Shown in pieces: positions 38,262-47,024 of a stretch of DNA of 64,000 bases. The stretch is from Acidiluteibacter ferrifornacis (GTDB lineage: Bacteria; Bacteroidota; Bacteroidia; Flavobacteriales_E; Vicingaceae): positions 369,220 through 433,219 of the forward strand of contig NZ_WWNE01000003.1 in assembly GCF_009909615.1 (NCBI RefSeq), written 5' to 3'. Within the stretch, counting starts at the first letter, position 1. Every line of letters begins with the position of its first letter. The notes under the pieces were generated by a model. The model was not told the origin of the DNA. It saw nothing but the letters and a program-made list of their open reading frames with translations, and did no database searches. The translations under genes were made by a program, and so were the position numbers.

Positions 38262-38393
38262 TATTCGTTTCGCTTAATATTTTATTTAGACAGATTCTTA
38301 ATAGTGGATATAATAACACTTCTATGGCTTTTTGGTTCATCCTTGAATTTGAAATTAATCCACGGATAATTGGTGCAGCGTTTAGTGCTTTCC

Positions 38394-38401
38394 TATCTTT
38401 G
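38394..38401 (+). promoter_or_regulatory. -7 box of aminopeptidase P gene
   Basis: TATCTTTG, with a TTGG about 20 nt upstream. Initiation near 38408 rules out an upstream in-frame TTG at 38370 and supports ATG 38427. Confidence 0.55.
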
Positions 38402-38426
38402 TATGAACACGAAAAATTTTTGTTAC

Positions 38427-39716
38427 ATGAAATACTTACCAATCGACGCAAAGCTATTTGTAAAAAACAGAGCCAAATTTGTTAAAAGATTGAAAAAGAA
38501 TGCAATTGCTGTATTGAATTCCAATGACATCATGCCAACCAATGCCGATGGCACTATGCCTTTTAGGCAAAACAATGACTTATTCTACCTTTCTGGAGTA
38601 GATCAGGAAGAGTCTATTTTAGTTTTGTATCCTGACTGCCCTAATCCTAAACATCGTGAGGTTTTATTCTTGAAAAAAACAAGTCCTGAAATAGCGATCT
38701 GGGAAGGTGAAAAATTATCAGCAGAGAAAGCATTTGAAACTTCTGGAATCGAAACAGTGTATTGGAAAGAAGACTTTGAAAAAGTATTCAAGACTATGAT
38801 TTTTGAGGCCGATCATGTTTATCTATCAGACAACGAACACCTGAGAGCGAGCAATCCAGTTCAAACAAGGGACGACCGCTTCCGTGACTGGTGTCAGAAA
38901 GAGTATCCATTACACAATTATGAGCGAACCGCACCCATTCTGTCTTACCTGAGAAGCGTAAAAGAACCAGAAGAGATAGCAATGATGCAAACTGCTTGTA
39001 ACATTACGGCTAAGTCTATCGATAGAGTTTTAAAATTCATCAAGCCAGGTGTTATGGAATATGAGATTCAAGCAGAATTAATGCATGAATTCTTAATCAA
39101 CCGTTCAAGAGGTTTTGCATACGAGCCAATTATTGCGTCTGGTTTTAATGCTTGTGTATTGCATTACATAGAAAACAACCAAGAGTGTAAAGATGGAGAA
39201 GTTATTTTGATGGATATAGGTGCTGAATATGGCAACTACGCTTCTGACCTAACTAGAGCGATCCCAGTAAGTGGGAAATTTACAACTAGACAGAAAGAGG
39301 TTTATAATGCTGTTTTGGAAGTAATGAAAGGTTGTGAATCCATTTTAAAACCAGGAATCACTTTACCTGATTATCATGAACAAGTGGGTCACCTGATGGA
39401 AAAGCAATTGATTAAATTGGGCCTAATCACTCAAGAAGACATTGACAATCAAGATCCAAATTGGCCAGCTTACAAGAAGTATTTCATGCATGGAACGTCA
39501 CACTACATTGGCTTAGATGTGCACGATGTAGGTAGTTGGACAGCTCCAATAGAAGCAGGAATGGTTTTTACAATTGAACCAGGAATTTATATCCGCGAAG
39601 AGAATTTAGGAATCCGGTTAGAGAACGATTATTTAGTGACAGAGAACGGGTTGAAAAACCTAATGGCACATATTCCAATTGAAGCAGATGATATTGAAGC
39701 AGCAATGAATTCTTAA
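38427..39716 (+). CDS. Xaa-Pro aminopeptidase (aminopeptidase P family)
   Basis: The 429-residue M24 metalloprotease removes N-terminal residues before proline. It has an N-terminal AMP_N domain (about 1-140) and a pita-bread catalytic domain with all five dinuclear metal ligands: MDIGAEYGNYASDLTR (two Asp), HGTSHYIGLDVHD (His), FTIEPGIYI (Glu) and IRLENDYLVTENG (Glu). No signal peptide. The gene ends in a hairpin terminator shared with the start of the next gene. Confidence 0.94.
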   Translation: MKYLPIDAKLFVKNRAKFVKRLKKNAIAVLNSNDIMPTNADGTMPFRQNNDLFYLSGVDQEESILVLYPDCPNPKHREVLFLKKTSPEIAIWEGEKLSAEKAFETSGIETVYWKEDFEKVFKTMIFEADHVYLSDNEHLRASNPVQTRDDRFRDWCQKEYPLHNYERTAPILSYLRSVKEPEEIAMMQTACNITAKSIDRVLKFIKPGVMEYEIQAELMHEFLINRSRGFAYEPIIASGFNACVLHYIENNQECKDGEVILMDIGAEYGNYASDLTRAIPVSGKFTTRQKEVYNAVLEVMKGCESILKPGITLPDYHEQVGHLMEKQLIKLGLITQEDIDNQDPNWPAYKKYFMHGTSHYIGLDVHDVGSWTAPIEAGMVFTIEPGIYIREENLGIRLENDYLVTENGLKNLMAHIPIEADDIEAAMNS

Positions 39717-39738
39717 AAAACATTGATTTATTAAGAAA

Positions 39739-39767
39739 GGGAGCATATTTTTATGCTCCCTATTTTT
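39739..39767 (+). terminator. Terminator of aminopeptidase P gene
   Basis: A perfect 9-bp stem, GGGAGCATA (39739-39747) with TATGCTCCC (39752-39760), is followed by TATTTTT. An in-frame ATG at 39753 lies inside the right arm, so the next gene more likely starts at ATG 39768. Confidence 0.8.
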
Positions 39768-40556
39768 ATGCAGAAAACCTTTACATATAAAAACGAAGAA
39801 ATTAGCTACAGCTGTCAAGGCAAGGGAGCTTTGGTTATTTTGCTACACGGATTTTTAGAGAATAAATCCATCTGGAATAACACCATTTCTTTTCTAACCA
39901 ATAGCTTCATGGTCGTTGCTATTGACCTGCCTGGACATGGGAGCTCTCCGTGTTTAGGATATGTTCATTCGATGGAATTGATGGCAGACGTAGTTAACGA
40001 ATTACTAAAACACCTCAACAAAAGAAAATGCCATTTAGTTGGTCATTCTATGGGCGGATATGTTGCGCTAGCATTTGCCGAAAAATATGCAGATAAGATC
40101 TATTCGTTAAGTTTAATTTGCAGTAATGCACGAGCCGACAATAAACAAAAAAAAATAGATCGAACGAAAGCTATTCAATTGGTTAAAACTAAGAAAAACC
40201 TATTTGTTGAAGCTGCCATTCCACCTCTTTTCAATACGGAGCAAAAAAACCATATGAGAGCCATCAACAAAATTAAAAAGATGGCACATGATACGAGTAT
40301 TCAAGGAACCATAGCTGCACTTAGTGGGATGCGCGACCGATATGAAAGAGAAATTGTTCTAAAATTCGCACCATACCCAGTTTTAATAATTGCAGGCGAA
40401 AAGGATGCTATCATTCCAGTACAATGGTTAAAAGAACAAAGCGAACTACCTGAAAATTGTGTCTTGGAAATTATGGAAGACATTGGTCATATGCCTTTTC
40501 TAGAAGATCGAATAATGTTTGAAACATTGTTAATGCGTTTTTTAAAAGGGGTTTAA
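39768..40556 (+). CDS. Alpha/beta-fold hydrolase
   Basis: The 262-residue protein has the complete triad: Ser94 in VGHSMGGYVA, Asp213 in AGEKDAIIP and His241 in DIGHMPFLE. The oxyanion HGFLENKSIW loop and LPGHGSSP are typical of the BioH/MhpC-like branch. Substrate cannot be read from sequence. I chose ATG 39768 because the alternative ATG 39753 lies within the upstream terminator hairpin. Confidence 0.86.
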   Translation: MQKTFTYKNEEISYSCQGKGALVILLHGFLENKSIWNNTISFLTNSFMVVAIDLPGHGSSPCLGYVHSMELMADVVNELLKHLNKRKCHLVGHSMGGYVALAFAEKYADKIYSLSLICSNARADNKQKKIDRTKAIQLVKTKKNLFVEAAIPPLFNTEQKNHMRAINKIKKMAHDTSIQGTIAALSGMRDRYEREIVLKFAPYPVLIIAGEKDAIIPVQWLKEQSELPENCVLEIMEDIGHMPFLEDRIMFETLLMRFLKGV

Positions 40557-40584
40557 ATACTCATCTAGCAGTAAACCTTCATAG

Positions 40585-40600
40585 ACTTTTCTAGAAAAGT
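40585..40600. repeat. Perfect 16-bp palindrome
   Basis: ACTTTTCTAGAAAAGT reads the same on both strands. It is 29 nt after the hydrolase stop and about 80 nt before the yicC -7 box. No T-run follows, so it is not an obvious terminator; it may be an operator or chance in AT-rich sequence. Confidence 0.4.
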
Positions 40601-40665
40601 ACAATTCAATAAAGATCAATTCCAACATCAAGTACACTCCCTTCTCATATCCCACCGAGAAATTG

Positions 40666-40673
40666 TAACTTTG
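40666..40673 (+). promoter_or_regulatory. -7 box of yicC-gmk-nadD
   Basis: TAACTTTG, 23-30 nt before ATG 40696. No clear -33. Confidence 0.5.
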
Positions 40674-40695
40674 CCGCTCAAATACAATAAGGTAT

Positions 40696-41571
40696 ATGGT
40701 TACATCAATGACAGGCTATGGTAAAGCCACTAAAGATTTAGGGAGTACAAAAATAACGGTTCAAATTAAATCCTTGAATAGCAAAGGAATGGATTTGAAT
40801 GTAAAACTACCATCTATATACCGTGAGAAGGAATTAGAGGTTCGTTCTATGTTGAGCAATCTGTTACAACGTGGGAAAGTGGATTTAATTTTAACTACAG
40901 AAAATCAAGATGACTCCAGTCGTTTAAGTATAAATACCAAACTGTTTAAGTCCCATTACCACACTCTAAAAAAACTGAAAACTGAATTGGGTGACACTGA
41001 CCCTTCAGATTTAATTCGACTAGTTTGCGGTTTGCCTGAAGTTATGGTTACTGAGACCAAGGAATTAGACGAAAGCGAATGGAAAGAAGTAGTTAGTGTA
41101 ATTAATGAAGCAGTGAAAGAATTAGAAGCCTTCCGTCAGCAAGAAGGAGATACTTTAAAAGAAGAATTTACACTTCGTGTTACCACTATTTCTCAATTGT
41201 TGGAAGATGTAAAACTTTATGAAGAGGATAGAATCAAGACTGTTCGTGAGCGAATCACCAAGCATTTGGATGAATTGATTAGTGCAGATAATTACGACAA
41301 AGATCGCTTGGAGCAAGAACTGGTGTTTTACATGGAAAAGTTCGACGTTACGGAAGAAAAAGTAAGGTTGAAAGGACATTGCGAATACTTCATTGAGACG
41401 ATGAATGAAGAAGGTGCACAAGGGAAAAAATTAGGTTTCATTAGTCAAGAAATGGGTCGTGAAATCAACACTCTAGGTTCTAAAGCCAATGATTCTAATA
41501 TTCAGAAATTAGTTGTAGCAATGAAAGACGAATTAGAAAAAATTAAAGAACAAGTATTAAACACCCTATAG
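40696..41571 (+). CDS. YicC/YloC family endoribonuclease
   Basis: The 291-residue protein begins with the family signature SMTGYGKATKD and ends with the DUF1732 segment (HCEYFIETMNEEGAQGKKLGFISQEMGREINTLGSKA). YicC has been described as an RNase in enteric bacteria. The gene precedes gmk by 3 nt and nadD, a widely conserved order. Confidence 0.92.
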   Translation: MVTSMTGYGKATKDLGSTKITVQIKSLNSKGMDLNVKLPSIYREKELEVRSMLSNLLQRGKVDLILTTENQDDSSRLSINTKLFKSHYHTLKKLKTELGDTDPSDLIRLVCGLPEVMVTETKELDESEWKEVVSVINEAVKELEAFRQQEGDTLKEEFTLRVTTISQLLEDVKLYEEDRIKTVRERITKHLDELISADNYDKDRLEQELVFYMEKFDVTEEKVRLKGHCEYFIETMNEEGAQGKKLGFISQEMGREINTLGSKANDSNIQKLVVAMKDELEKIKEQVLNTL

Positions 41572-41574
41572 CGA

Positions 41575-42141
41575 ATGCAAGAAGGTAAATGCATCATATT
41601 TTCAGCACCATCAGGCGCAGGCAAAACCACCATTGTAAAGCGGTTATTAGAAGAAATAAAAGCTTTACGATTTTCTGTTTCAGCATGTACGCGTGAAAGG
41701 CGAGTGAATGAAACCGACGGAAAGGACTACTATTTCCTTTCCATAAACGACTTCAAAAATAAAATCAATCGAAATGAGTTTATTGAATGGGAAGAAGTAT
41801 ACACAGATCACTATTATGGTACATTGAAAAAAGAAATTGAGCGCATCTGGCAAGAGGGCCATCATGTCATTTTTGATGTAGATGTGGTAGGAGGATTAAA
41901 CCTTAAAAAATACTTTGGAGACAAAGCATTGGCCATTTTTGTGATGCCTCCATCAATTCAGGAATTAGAAGCCCGATTGAGAGGACGAGCAACTGAAACT
42001 GAAGATCGTTTGGCCAAACGAATTGGAAAAGCAGAACAGGAATTAAAAACAGCGGACCAATTTGATGTAATTCTTGTAAACGAACATTTAGAAGAAGCTT
42101 GTGAAGAAGCTAAATCGTTGGTTCGTAATTTTATCGATTAA
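41575..42141 (+). CDS. gmk: Guanylate kinase
   Basis: The 188-residue enzyme phosphorylates GMP to GDP. The P-loop is SAPSGAGKTT (10-19). The GMP-binding loop residues (SACTRERRVNETDGKDYYF, EFIEWEEVYTDHYYGT) and the lid (LRGRATETEDRLAKRIGKA) are clear. Length is normal. Confidence 0.96.
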   Translation: MQEGKCIIFSAPSGAGKTTIVKRLLEEIKALRFSVSACTRERRVNETDGKDYYFLSINDFKNKINRNEFIEWEEVYTDHYYGTLKKEIERIWQEGHHVIFDVDVVGGLNLKKYFGDKALAIFVMPPSIQELEARLRGRATETEDRLAKRIGKAEQELKTADQFDVILVNEHLEEACEEAKSLVRNFID

Positions 42142-42143
42142 TC

Positions 42144-42719
42144 ATGAAGATTGGACTTTTTTTTGGAACCTACAACCCTGTGCATATTGGGCACATGGTG
42201 ATTGCCAACTATATGGTAGAATATACTGACATGGATCAACTTTGGATGGTGGTAACTCCACAAAATCCATTCAAGCAAAAAGAGTCCATGCTGAAAGATT
42301 TTGACCGATTGCATTTAGTGAATCTAGCCATCGGTGACGATTTGCGCCTGAGGGGTTCTGACATCGAGTTTAGACTACCTCAACCCAACTACACTTCTGA
42401 TTCGTTGGCGTACTTAAAAGAAAAGTTTCCTGAGCATGAATTTGCACTAATTATGGGTGCAGACAACCTCAATTCCTTTCACAAGTGGAAAAACCACGAC
42501 TACATTTTAGAACATCACGAAATCTATGTTTACCCACGAATGGAAGCTAACGATGGCGGTGAATTAAGAAACCATTTTAAGGTTACTTATGTGGATGCTC
42601 CTATTATGAAGGTTAGTTCGTCCTTTATTAGAAAAGCCATTAAAGAAGGGAAGAATGTCAACCACTATATGCCGAAAGATGTAGCGGCTTATATTGATGA
42701 TATGGGGTTGTATCGTTAG
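42144..42719 (+). CDS. nadD: Nicotinate-nucleotide adenylyltransferase
   Basis: The 191-residue nucleotidyltransferase makes deamido-NAD. The T/HIGH motif is visible as FFGTYNPVHIGHMVIANY, with MVVTPQNPFK, the FALIMGADNLNSFHKWK segment and the C-terminal ISSSFIR-type motif (VSSSFIRKAI). It is the last gene of yicC-gmk-nadD. Confidence 0.95.
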   Translation: MKIGLFFGTYNPVHIGHMVIANYMVEYTDMDQLWMVVTPQNPFKQKESMLKDFDRLHLVNLAIGDDLRLRGSDIEFRLPQPNYTSDSLAYLKEKFPEHEFALIMGADNLNSFHKWKNHDYILEHHEIYVYPRMEANDGGELRNHFKVTYVDAPIMKVSSSFIRKAIKEGKNVNHYMPKDVAAYIDDMGLYR

Positions 42720-42860
42720 GTTACTCACCCATTTTCTATACTAATTCACAAAACAGTATTTGTCCCTTCAAGTTCACGAAAGCATTTTTCAATTAACCTA
42801 CTATGCTTCATCCCTTTTGGATGACACATCAATAACAAAGACCTACCACTTAAGTTATTC

Positions 42861-44801
42861 TTACTGCCCAAGCTGTCTCAAGTACCCCTCGACCATTTCA
42901 TTGTTGGGATTGTATTGCAATGCTTTTTTGAGATCAGTGATTGCAGCCTCATTCTGCCCCAACTCCATATAAGCCAAACCCCTATTTGTATAAACTTGAG
43001 GTGCGATTTCTGGAGTATATTGAAGTGCTTTGTTATAATCTTCTATGGCCATTTCAGGATTTTTTAAAATACTATAAGTCACTCCTCGGTTAAAATAGAT
43101 GGAACCTCTTTTAGGAGCAAACTTTAATGCGATCGAATAATTTTCTAATGCTTTAGCAAATTCTCCTTTCATACCATAAGCATTCCCAATCCCTTCATAA
43201 ACCTCAGGTCGCTCAGAACCTAGATTCGCAGCCATTTGAAAATCATTAAATGCTTTTTCAACGAATAGATTGCTCTCTTGTTGCGTCTTAGCACGTTCAG
43301 ATTTCTTACCATAATAATTCCCTCGATTACTCAATGGTTGCTCTATATTTCTCGGCAAAGATCCGTTCTTTAGTCTATTCAATTCTATCACATTGGTCCA
43401 AAGTACTTCGCTATTTTGCCAGGTTTCTACTTGTCTCATGGTAATCGGAATGAACAGTAATGTCAACCCAATCACAACAATATAAGTTACCTTCTGCTTA
43501 TTTTTTGGCATGTATTCTTGAATCAACATTATTAACATAAACGCCAATCCTATGTATGGCAGGTAAGAATATCGATCAGCCATAATCACCATACCGACAG
43601 AAACAAATTGCAACACTAGAATTACTGTAGTCACAAAAAAGCCAACGCCAACCGCAATACTTTTCGTGAATTTGATACTGTACAATGCCAACCCTAAAAT
43701 AATCGCAACAACTATCGGAGCAACTCTAAAATATAAGCTTGTATCATAGGTCGCTTGCTCAGGATAAGGATAAAATGTACTTAACTCTTTTGGGATAAAG
43801 AATTTGATGATGTATTCTAAAAACCCATAACTAGCGAATTGAAAACGCTGTAAGATAGAAAATGTATCAAAATCATTTATTGCCACAGTCCTTGTCCCTT
43901 TTTCAAATAGTCCATAAAAGTCTCCGCCACTTTGAACGTCAACAGCAATTAAACCGAACAGCAATGCAACGCCAAAAAAAGGTAGGGTATGCAGAACAGT
44001 TCGAGGATGCAACGTTTTCTTCAAAGATTCAAAAGGTGTTTTAGAGTTGTCGTTCCAAAACCACATCAGCAACATTACAATTGGCAAAACCACTGCCATT
44101 GCTTTCGATAAACAAGACAAAATAAATAGCACAAAAGTTAGCCCTAACCACTTCCAATGTTTTTGATCTAAATACTTACCGTAACTCAACAATGCCGCTA
44201 GAAAGAAAAAAGTATACAGCACATCTTTTCGCTCGGATACCCAAACTACGGATTCAACATGCATGGGGTGCAACGCAAATAGCAAAGCAACAACCACACT
44301 AGCGAATATATTCTTCTTGCTCAACCAATAAACGAGGAGCAATACCAAAATACTATTCAGAATATGTAGAATTAAGTTCCACTTAATAAATGGCTTTGCA
44401 GAAATTCCTTCGTAACAATTTGGGCAAACATTGTTATTCCAACGCATAGTTAGAACAGTCAATGGGTGATAGTTTAAGGAAACAATCCGTTGGAAAACAT
44501 CTCCTACTGTGGTTTGTAGTGGAGCTGGATCTCTGTTTACAATCGTGGTTTTCGCTTTGGTTGCATGCTTAAAAGCATCCATATCTGTAACCGAACGAAC
44601 TAAATCGTTCTCTACAACATATGCATAGTCATCCCAGTCCACGAAGTCGTTATCTAGTGCTCCTCGGTAAGTAACAAAAGTTAATATTACAACCACAAGA
44701 ACACTTGTAATCAACCACTTATCCTCCTTAATTAAGGATTGAAAATCCATTATTGGACGACTCTCCATCTGAGACTTATTCCTTTTGAATTTGGACGCCA
44801 T
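42861..44801 (-). CDS. Membrane TPR protein, TMTC-like glycosyltransferase
   Basis: The 646-residue protein begins with a membrane segment (about 30-47) and the acidic motif DFVDWDDYAYV (Asp57/58), as in GT-C O-mannosyltransferases. About ten further hydrophobic segments follow, with KPFIKWNLILHILNSILVLLL and LLFALHPMHVESVVWVSERKDVLY, the latter a hallmark of TMTC/DUF1736 proteins. From about 525 onward there are at least three TPRs (NAYGMKGEFAKALENYSIAL; GVTYSILKNPEMAIEDYNKAL; GLAYMELGQNEAAITDLKKAL). TMTC proteins are O-mannosyltransferases in animals; bacterial homologues are little studied. Enzymatic activity is inferred from the fold only. Confidence 0.78.
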   Translation of the reverse strand: MASKFKRNKSQMESRPIMDFQSLIKEDKWLITSVLVVVILTFVTYRGALDNDFVDWDDYAYVVENDLVRSVTDMDAFKHATKAKTTIVNRDPAPLQTTVGDVFQRIVSLNYHPLTVLTMRWNNNVCPNCYEGISAKPFIKWNLILHILNSILVLLLVYWLSKKNIFASVVVALLFALHPMHVESVVWVSERKDVLYTFFFLAALLSYGKYLDQKHWKWLGLTFVLFILSCLSKAMAVVLPIVMLLMWFWNDNSKTPFESLKKTLHPRTVLHTLPFFGVALLFGLIAVDVQSGGDFYGLFEKGTRTVAINDFDTFSILQRFQFASYGFLEYIIKFFIPKELSTFYPYPEQATYDTSLYFRVAPIVVAIILGLALYSIKFTKSIAVGVGFFVTTVILVLQFVSVGMVIMADRYSYLPYIGLAFMLIMLIQEYMPKNKQKVTYIVVIGLTLLFIPITMRQVETWQNSEVLWTNVIELNRLKNGSLPRNIEQPLSNRGNYYGKKSERAKTQQESNLFVEKAFNDFQMAANLGSERPEVYEGIGNAYGMKGEFAKALENYSIALKFAPKRGSIYFNRGVTYSILKNPEMAIEDYNKALQYTPEIAPQVYTNRGLAYMELGQNEAAITDLKKALQYNPNNEMVEGYLRQLGQ

Positions 44802-44965
44802 AGGGCATTGATTTTATTCAGTTGTATATTCACAAGGGTATACAACAAAATCCAAATTAGTTTATTTTTTTGAAAGTCACAGGTATGAATAAGAAAACTA
44901 GCGTCCAAATCCAATCCGCTAAGGAAGGTTTACTGGAGTAAATTAAAAAATACGGAAGCCGTAAA

Positions 44966-45658
44966 TTAAGCTTTGATTAAACCAAGAATAGATTCGAAAA
45001 TTAATGCACCATCTACATTACCCAATTCAGCATCAGCTGCTCGTTCTGGGTGAGGCATCATTCCAAATACATTCTTACCTGCGTTACAAACACCTGCAAT
45101 ATTTTCTAGAGAGCCGTTTGGATTAGACTCTTCTGTAATATCTCCATTTTCATCGCAGTAGCGAAAAATTATCTGATTGTTTGCATTCAATTCGGCAATT
45201 GTTTCTTCAGAAGCGAAGTATCTTCCTTCTCCGTGAGCGATAGGAATTTTTAATGCTTGCTTAGTATCAATATGAGCATTTACAATTGACGCATTGTTAT
45301 CTGCTTTCAGGTGGATGTTTTTGCAAATAAATTTTTGGTTATTGTTGTGCAACAATGTTCCTGGCAACAACTTAGATTCACATAAAATTTGAAATCCATT
45401 ACAGATTCCCATTACATACCCTCCTTTTTCTGCATGCTTCACTACTTCGGTCATAATTGGCGAATAGTTTGCTATAGCACCACTTCTTAAATAATCACCA
45501 TAGGAAAAACCACCAGGCAAAATCACAAAATCAACTCCTTTCAAGTCGGTGTCCTTGTGCCATAGACGTTCTACTTTTTGATTAAATAGTGATTCTAAAA
45601 CATAAATCATGTCAGCATCACAATTGGAGCCTGGGAAAGTAATTACACCGAATTTCAT
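44966..45658 (-). CDS. purQ: Phosphoribosylformylglycinamidine synthase subunit PurQ
   Basis: The 230-residue class I glutamine amidotransferase supplies ammonia for FGAM synthesis in purine biosynthesis. The nucleophile Cys86 is in GICNGFQILCE; the His/Glu pair is in MMPHPERAADAELG. ATG 45658 (MKFGVITFPGSNCDAD) is chosen because the promoter lies directly upstream; a TTG extension to 45709 would cover that promoter. A separate small PurQ implies partner PurL/PurS proteins elsewhere. Confidence 0.95.
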   Translation of the reverse strand: MKFGVITFPGSNCDADMIYVLESLFNQKVERLWHKDTDLKGVDFVILPGGFSYGDYLRSGAIANYSPIMTEVVKHAEKGGYVMGICNGFQILCESKLLPGTLLHNNNQKFICKNIHLKADNNASIVNAHIDTKQALKIPIAHGEGRYFASEETIAELNANNQIIFRYCDENGDITEESNPNGSLENIAGVCNAGKNVFGMMPHPERAADAELGNVDGALIFESILGLIKA

Positions 45659-45679
45659 ATCGTTATTTTTTGTGTGCTG

Positions 45680-45710
45680 CAAAATTAATTGAAAAGATTG
45701 GAGGAGCAAA
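45680..45710 (-). promoter_or_regulatory. Promoter of purQ
   Basis: TTTG (45710-45707), 19 nt, then TAATTTTG (45687-45680) on the minus strand: an exact match to the Bacteroidota housekeeping promoter, 22 nt before ATG 45658. The -33 box lies inside the region just before the DUF6427 stop. Confidence 0.72.
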
Positions 45711-45718
45711 AAGAAATG

Positions 45719-46702
45719 TTATATCAATCCCACTAAACGGTAATTATTGTACAAAACCAACAATAGCAATAAAATGATAAGTGCATTTCCTACCCAATAT
45801 CGTTTTAAATAATCAAAATAATTGGCAGTATAGACCGCGAATGACACTAAAACTAAAGAATAAGTTGAAAAATAGTCATGAGTTGTTATAAAAAAAGACA
45901 CTACGCTTAATAAAAAATAAACCACTATTATTCTTAATAAGTTCTTTACTCTCACGGTATTTTTACTCAACCCTCTCAACAATGAGCTGAATGAAACAAT
46001 CGCAAGAATGAGCAATAAGGCAAGAACTACATATGAAAAACCGGAAATAGTTAATCCATATGAATAATTATTAAACTCACTATACTTTAGGACTAAACTT
46101 GGTACTTGATCATTTAGGTAATAATAGCTAGCCAACCATAGCCCAATTAGAATTGGGCCAAACAATGAAACAATGTAGTTTCTCCATTCAAATGGACGAA
46201 TAATTATACATGCGGACCAAATCAGAACTACTAAAAAAAGTGAGGGGAAATAAAACAAGGAAGCCACTCCTATAAGCAGACTAGCGTTAAAAACTTCTTT
46301 TAATACATTTCTCTGATTATATATCTTTAACAATTGACCTAAAGCCAGTATCAAAAACAAATTGGCGACAATTACCGGATTAGGATACAAAAATGCAGTG
46401 TGAATACTACAAAAAATAACATAAAAGAAAGCCACCAGATTGTTTCGTTCGGGTAAGATTTTATGCAAATCAATGATGTAATTCAATAAAAATCCTTCGA
46501 TTACTACTAGTAAAATTCCAATTACCAACGAGAAAATTGTCCCATCACCAATAAATTGCATCAATAGCTCATATAAGGGCATTAAATTAGAAAATTGATG
46601 AGGAGGGGCACTTAAAAATGATGGAAACCAAAGCGCAATAACTATTATAGGAAATAAGATATAGTTAATAGGTTGACGTGATTTTATTAAATTAAAAATC
46701 AT
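45719..46702 (-). CDS. DUF6427-like multi-pass membrane protein
   Basis: The 327-residue protein has about eight to ten hydrophobic segments and begins MIFNLIKSRQPINYILFPII, resembling the DUF6427 family found beside purine genes in Flavobacteriales. Function is unknown. It lies upstream of purQ and is divergent from the small DUF6341-like gene, with 81 bp between them. Family assignment rests on length, topology and neighbourhood, so moderate. Confidence 0.68.
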   Translation of the reverse strand: MIFNLIKSRQPINYILFPIIVIALWFPSFLSAPPHQFSNLMPLYELLMQFIGDGTIFSLVIGILLVVIEGFLLNYIIDLHKILPERNNLVAFFYVIFCSIHTAFLYPNPVIVANLFLILALGQLLKIYNQRNVLKEVFNASLLIGVASLFYFPSLFLVVLIWSACIIIRPFEWRNYIVSLFGPILIGLWLASYYYLNDQVPSLVLKYSEFNNYSYGLTISGFSYVVLALLLILAIVSFSSLLRGLSKNTVRVKNLLRIIVVYFLLSVVSFFITTHDYFSTYSLVLVSFAVYTANYFDYLKRYWVGNALIILLLLLVLYNNYRLVGLI

Positions 46703-46750
46703 TATTTACTGTTTTCTTTTAAAAGCATTTTTTCTAAAAGTATTTATTTT

Positions 46751-46758
46751 TACTTTTG
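46751..46758 (+). promoter_or_regulatory. -7 box of the DUF6341-like gene
   Basis: TACTTTTG, 26-33 nt before ATG 46784. Confidence 0.5.
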
Positions 46759-46783
46759 TGGGGAATTTTATTAGCAATAGATT

Positions 46784-46969
46784 ATGACTTGGAATGATTT
46801 AGTATACGGTTTAGGAGATTTATTAGAGGCAACTTTTGAAATTTTACCTCCTTTAGGGAACATCCCTAATATAATCTTCATTTTAATAATATTTGCGAGC
46901 TTAGTGTATTGGATGATTGAATTAGGCAAGTACAAGAAAAAAGCAAAACAAGAAGGTTCTATCGAATAA
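46784..46969 (+). CDS. Small DUF6341-like membrane protein
   Basis: The 61-residue protein has an amphipathic N-terminus (WNDLVYGLGDLLEATFEILPPLGN), one membrane helix (IPNIIFILIIFASLVYWMIE) and a Lys-rich tail (KYKKKAKQE). This layout resembles the short DUF6341 proteins that sit near DUF6427 and purD in Flavobacteriales. It has its own -7 box and a strong terminator, so it is a real gene despite its size. Function is unknown. Confidence 0.75.
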   Translation: MTWNDLVYGLGDLLEATFEILPPLGNIPNIIFILIIFASLVYWMIELGKYKKKAKQEGSIE

Positions 46970-46989
46970 TCTTCAAATTAAAAATAGTT

Positions 46990-47022
46990 AAATGCCTTCG
47001 TTCTTTGAACGAAGGCATTTTT
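46990..47022. terminator. Bidirectional terminator between the DUF6341-like gene and purD
   Basis: AATGCCTTCGTTC (46991-47003) pairs perfectly with GAACGAAGGCATT (47007-47019) across a TTT loop; A- and T-runs flank it. It serves both convergent genes. Confidence 0.87.
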
Positions 47023-47024
47023 AT

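Noticed and set aside
39753..39767. Earlier ATG for the alpha/beta hydrolase
   Set aside because: It lies inside the right arm of the upstream terminator hairpin; ATG 39768 follows directly.
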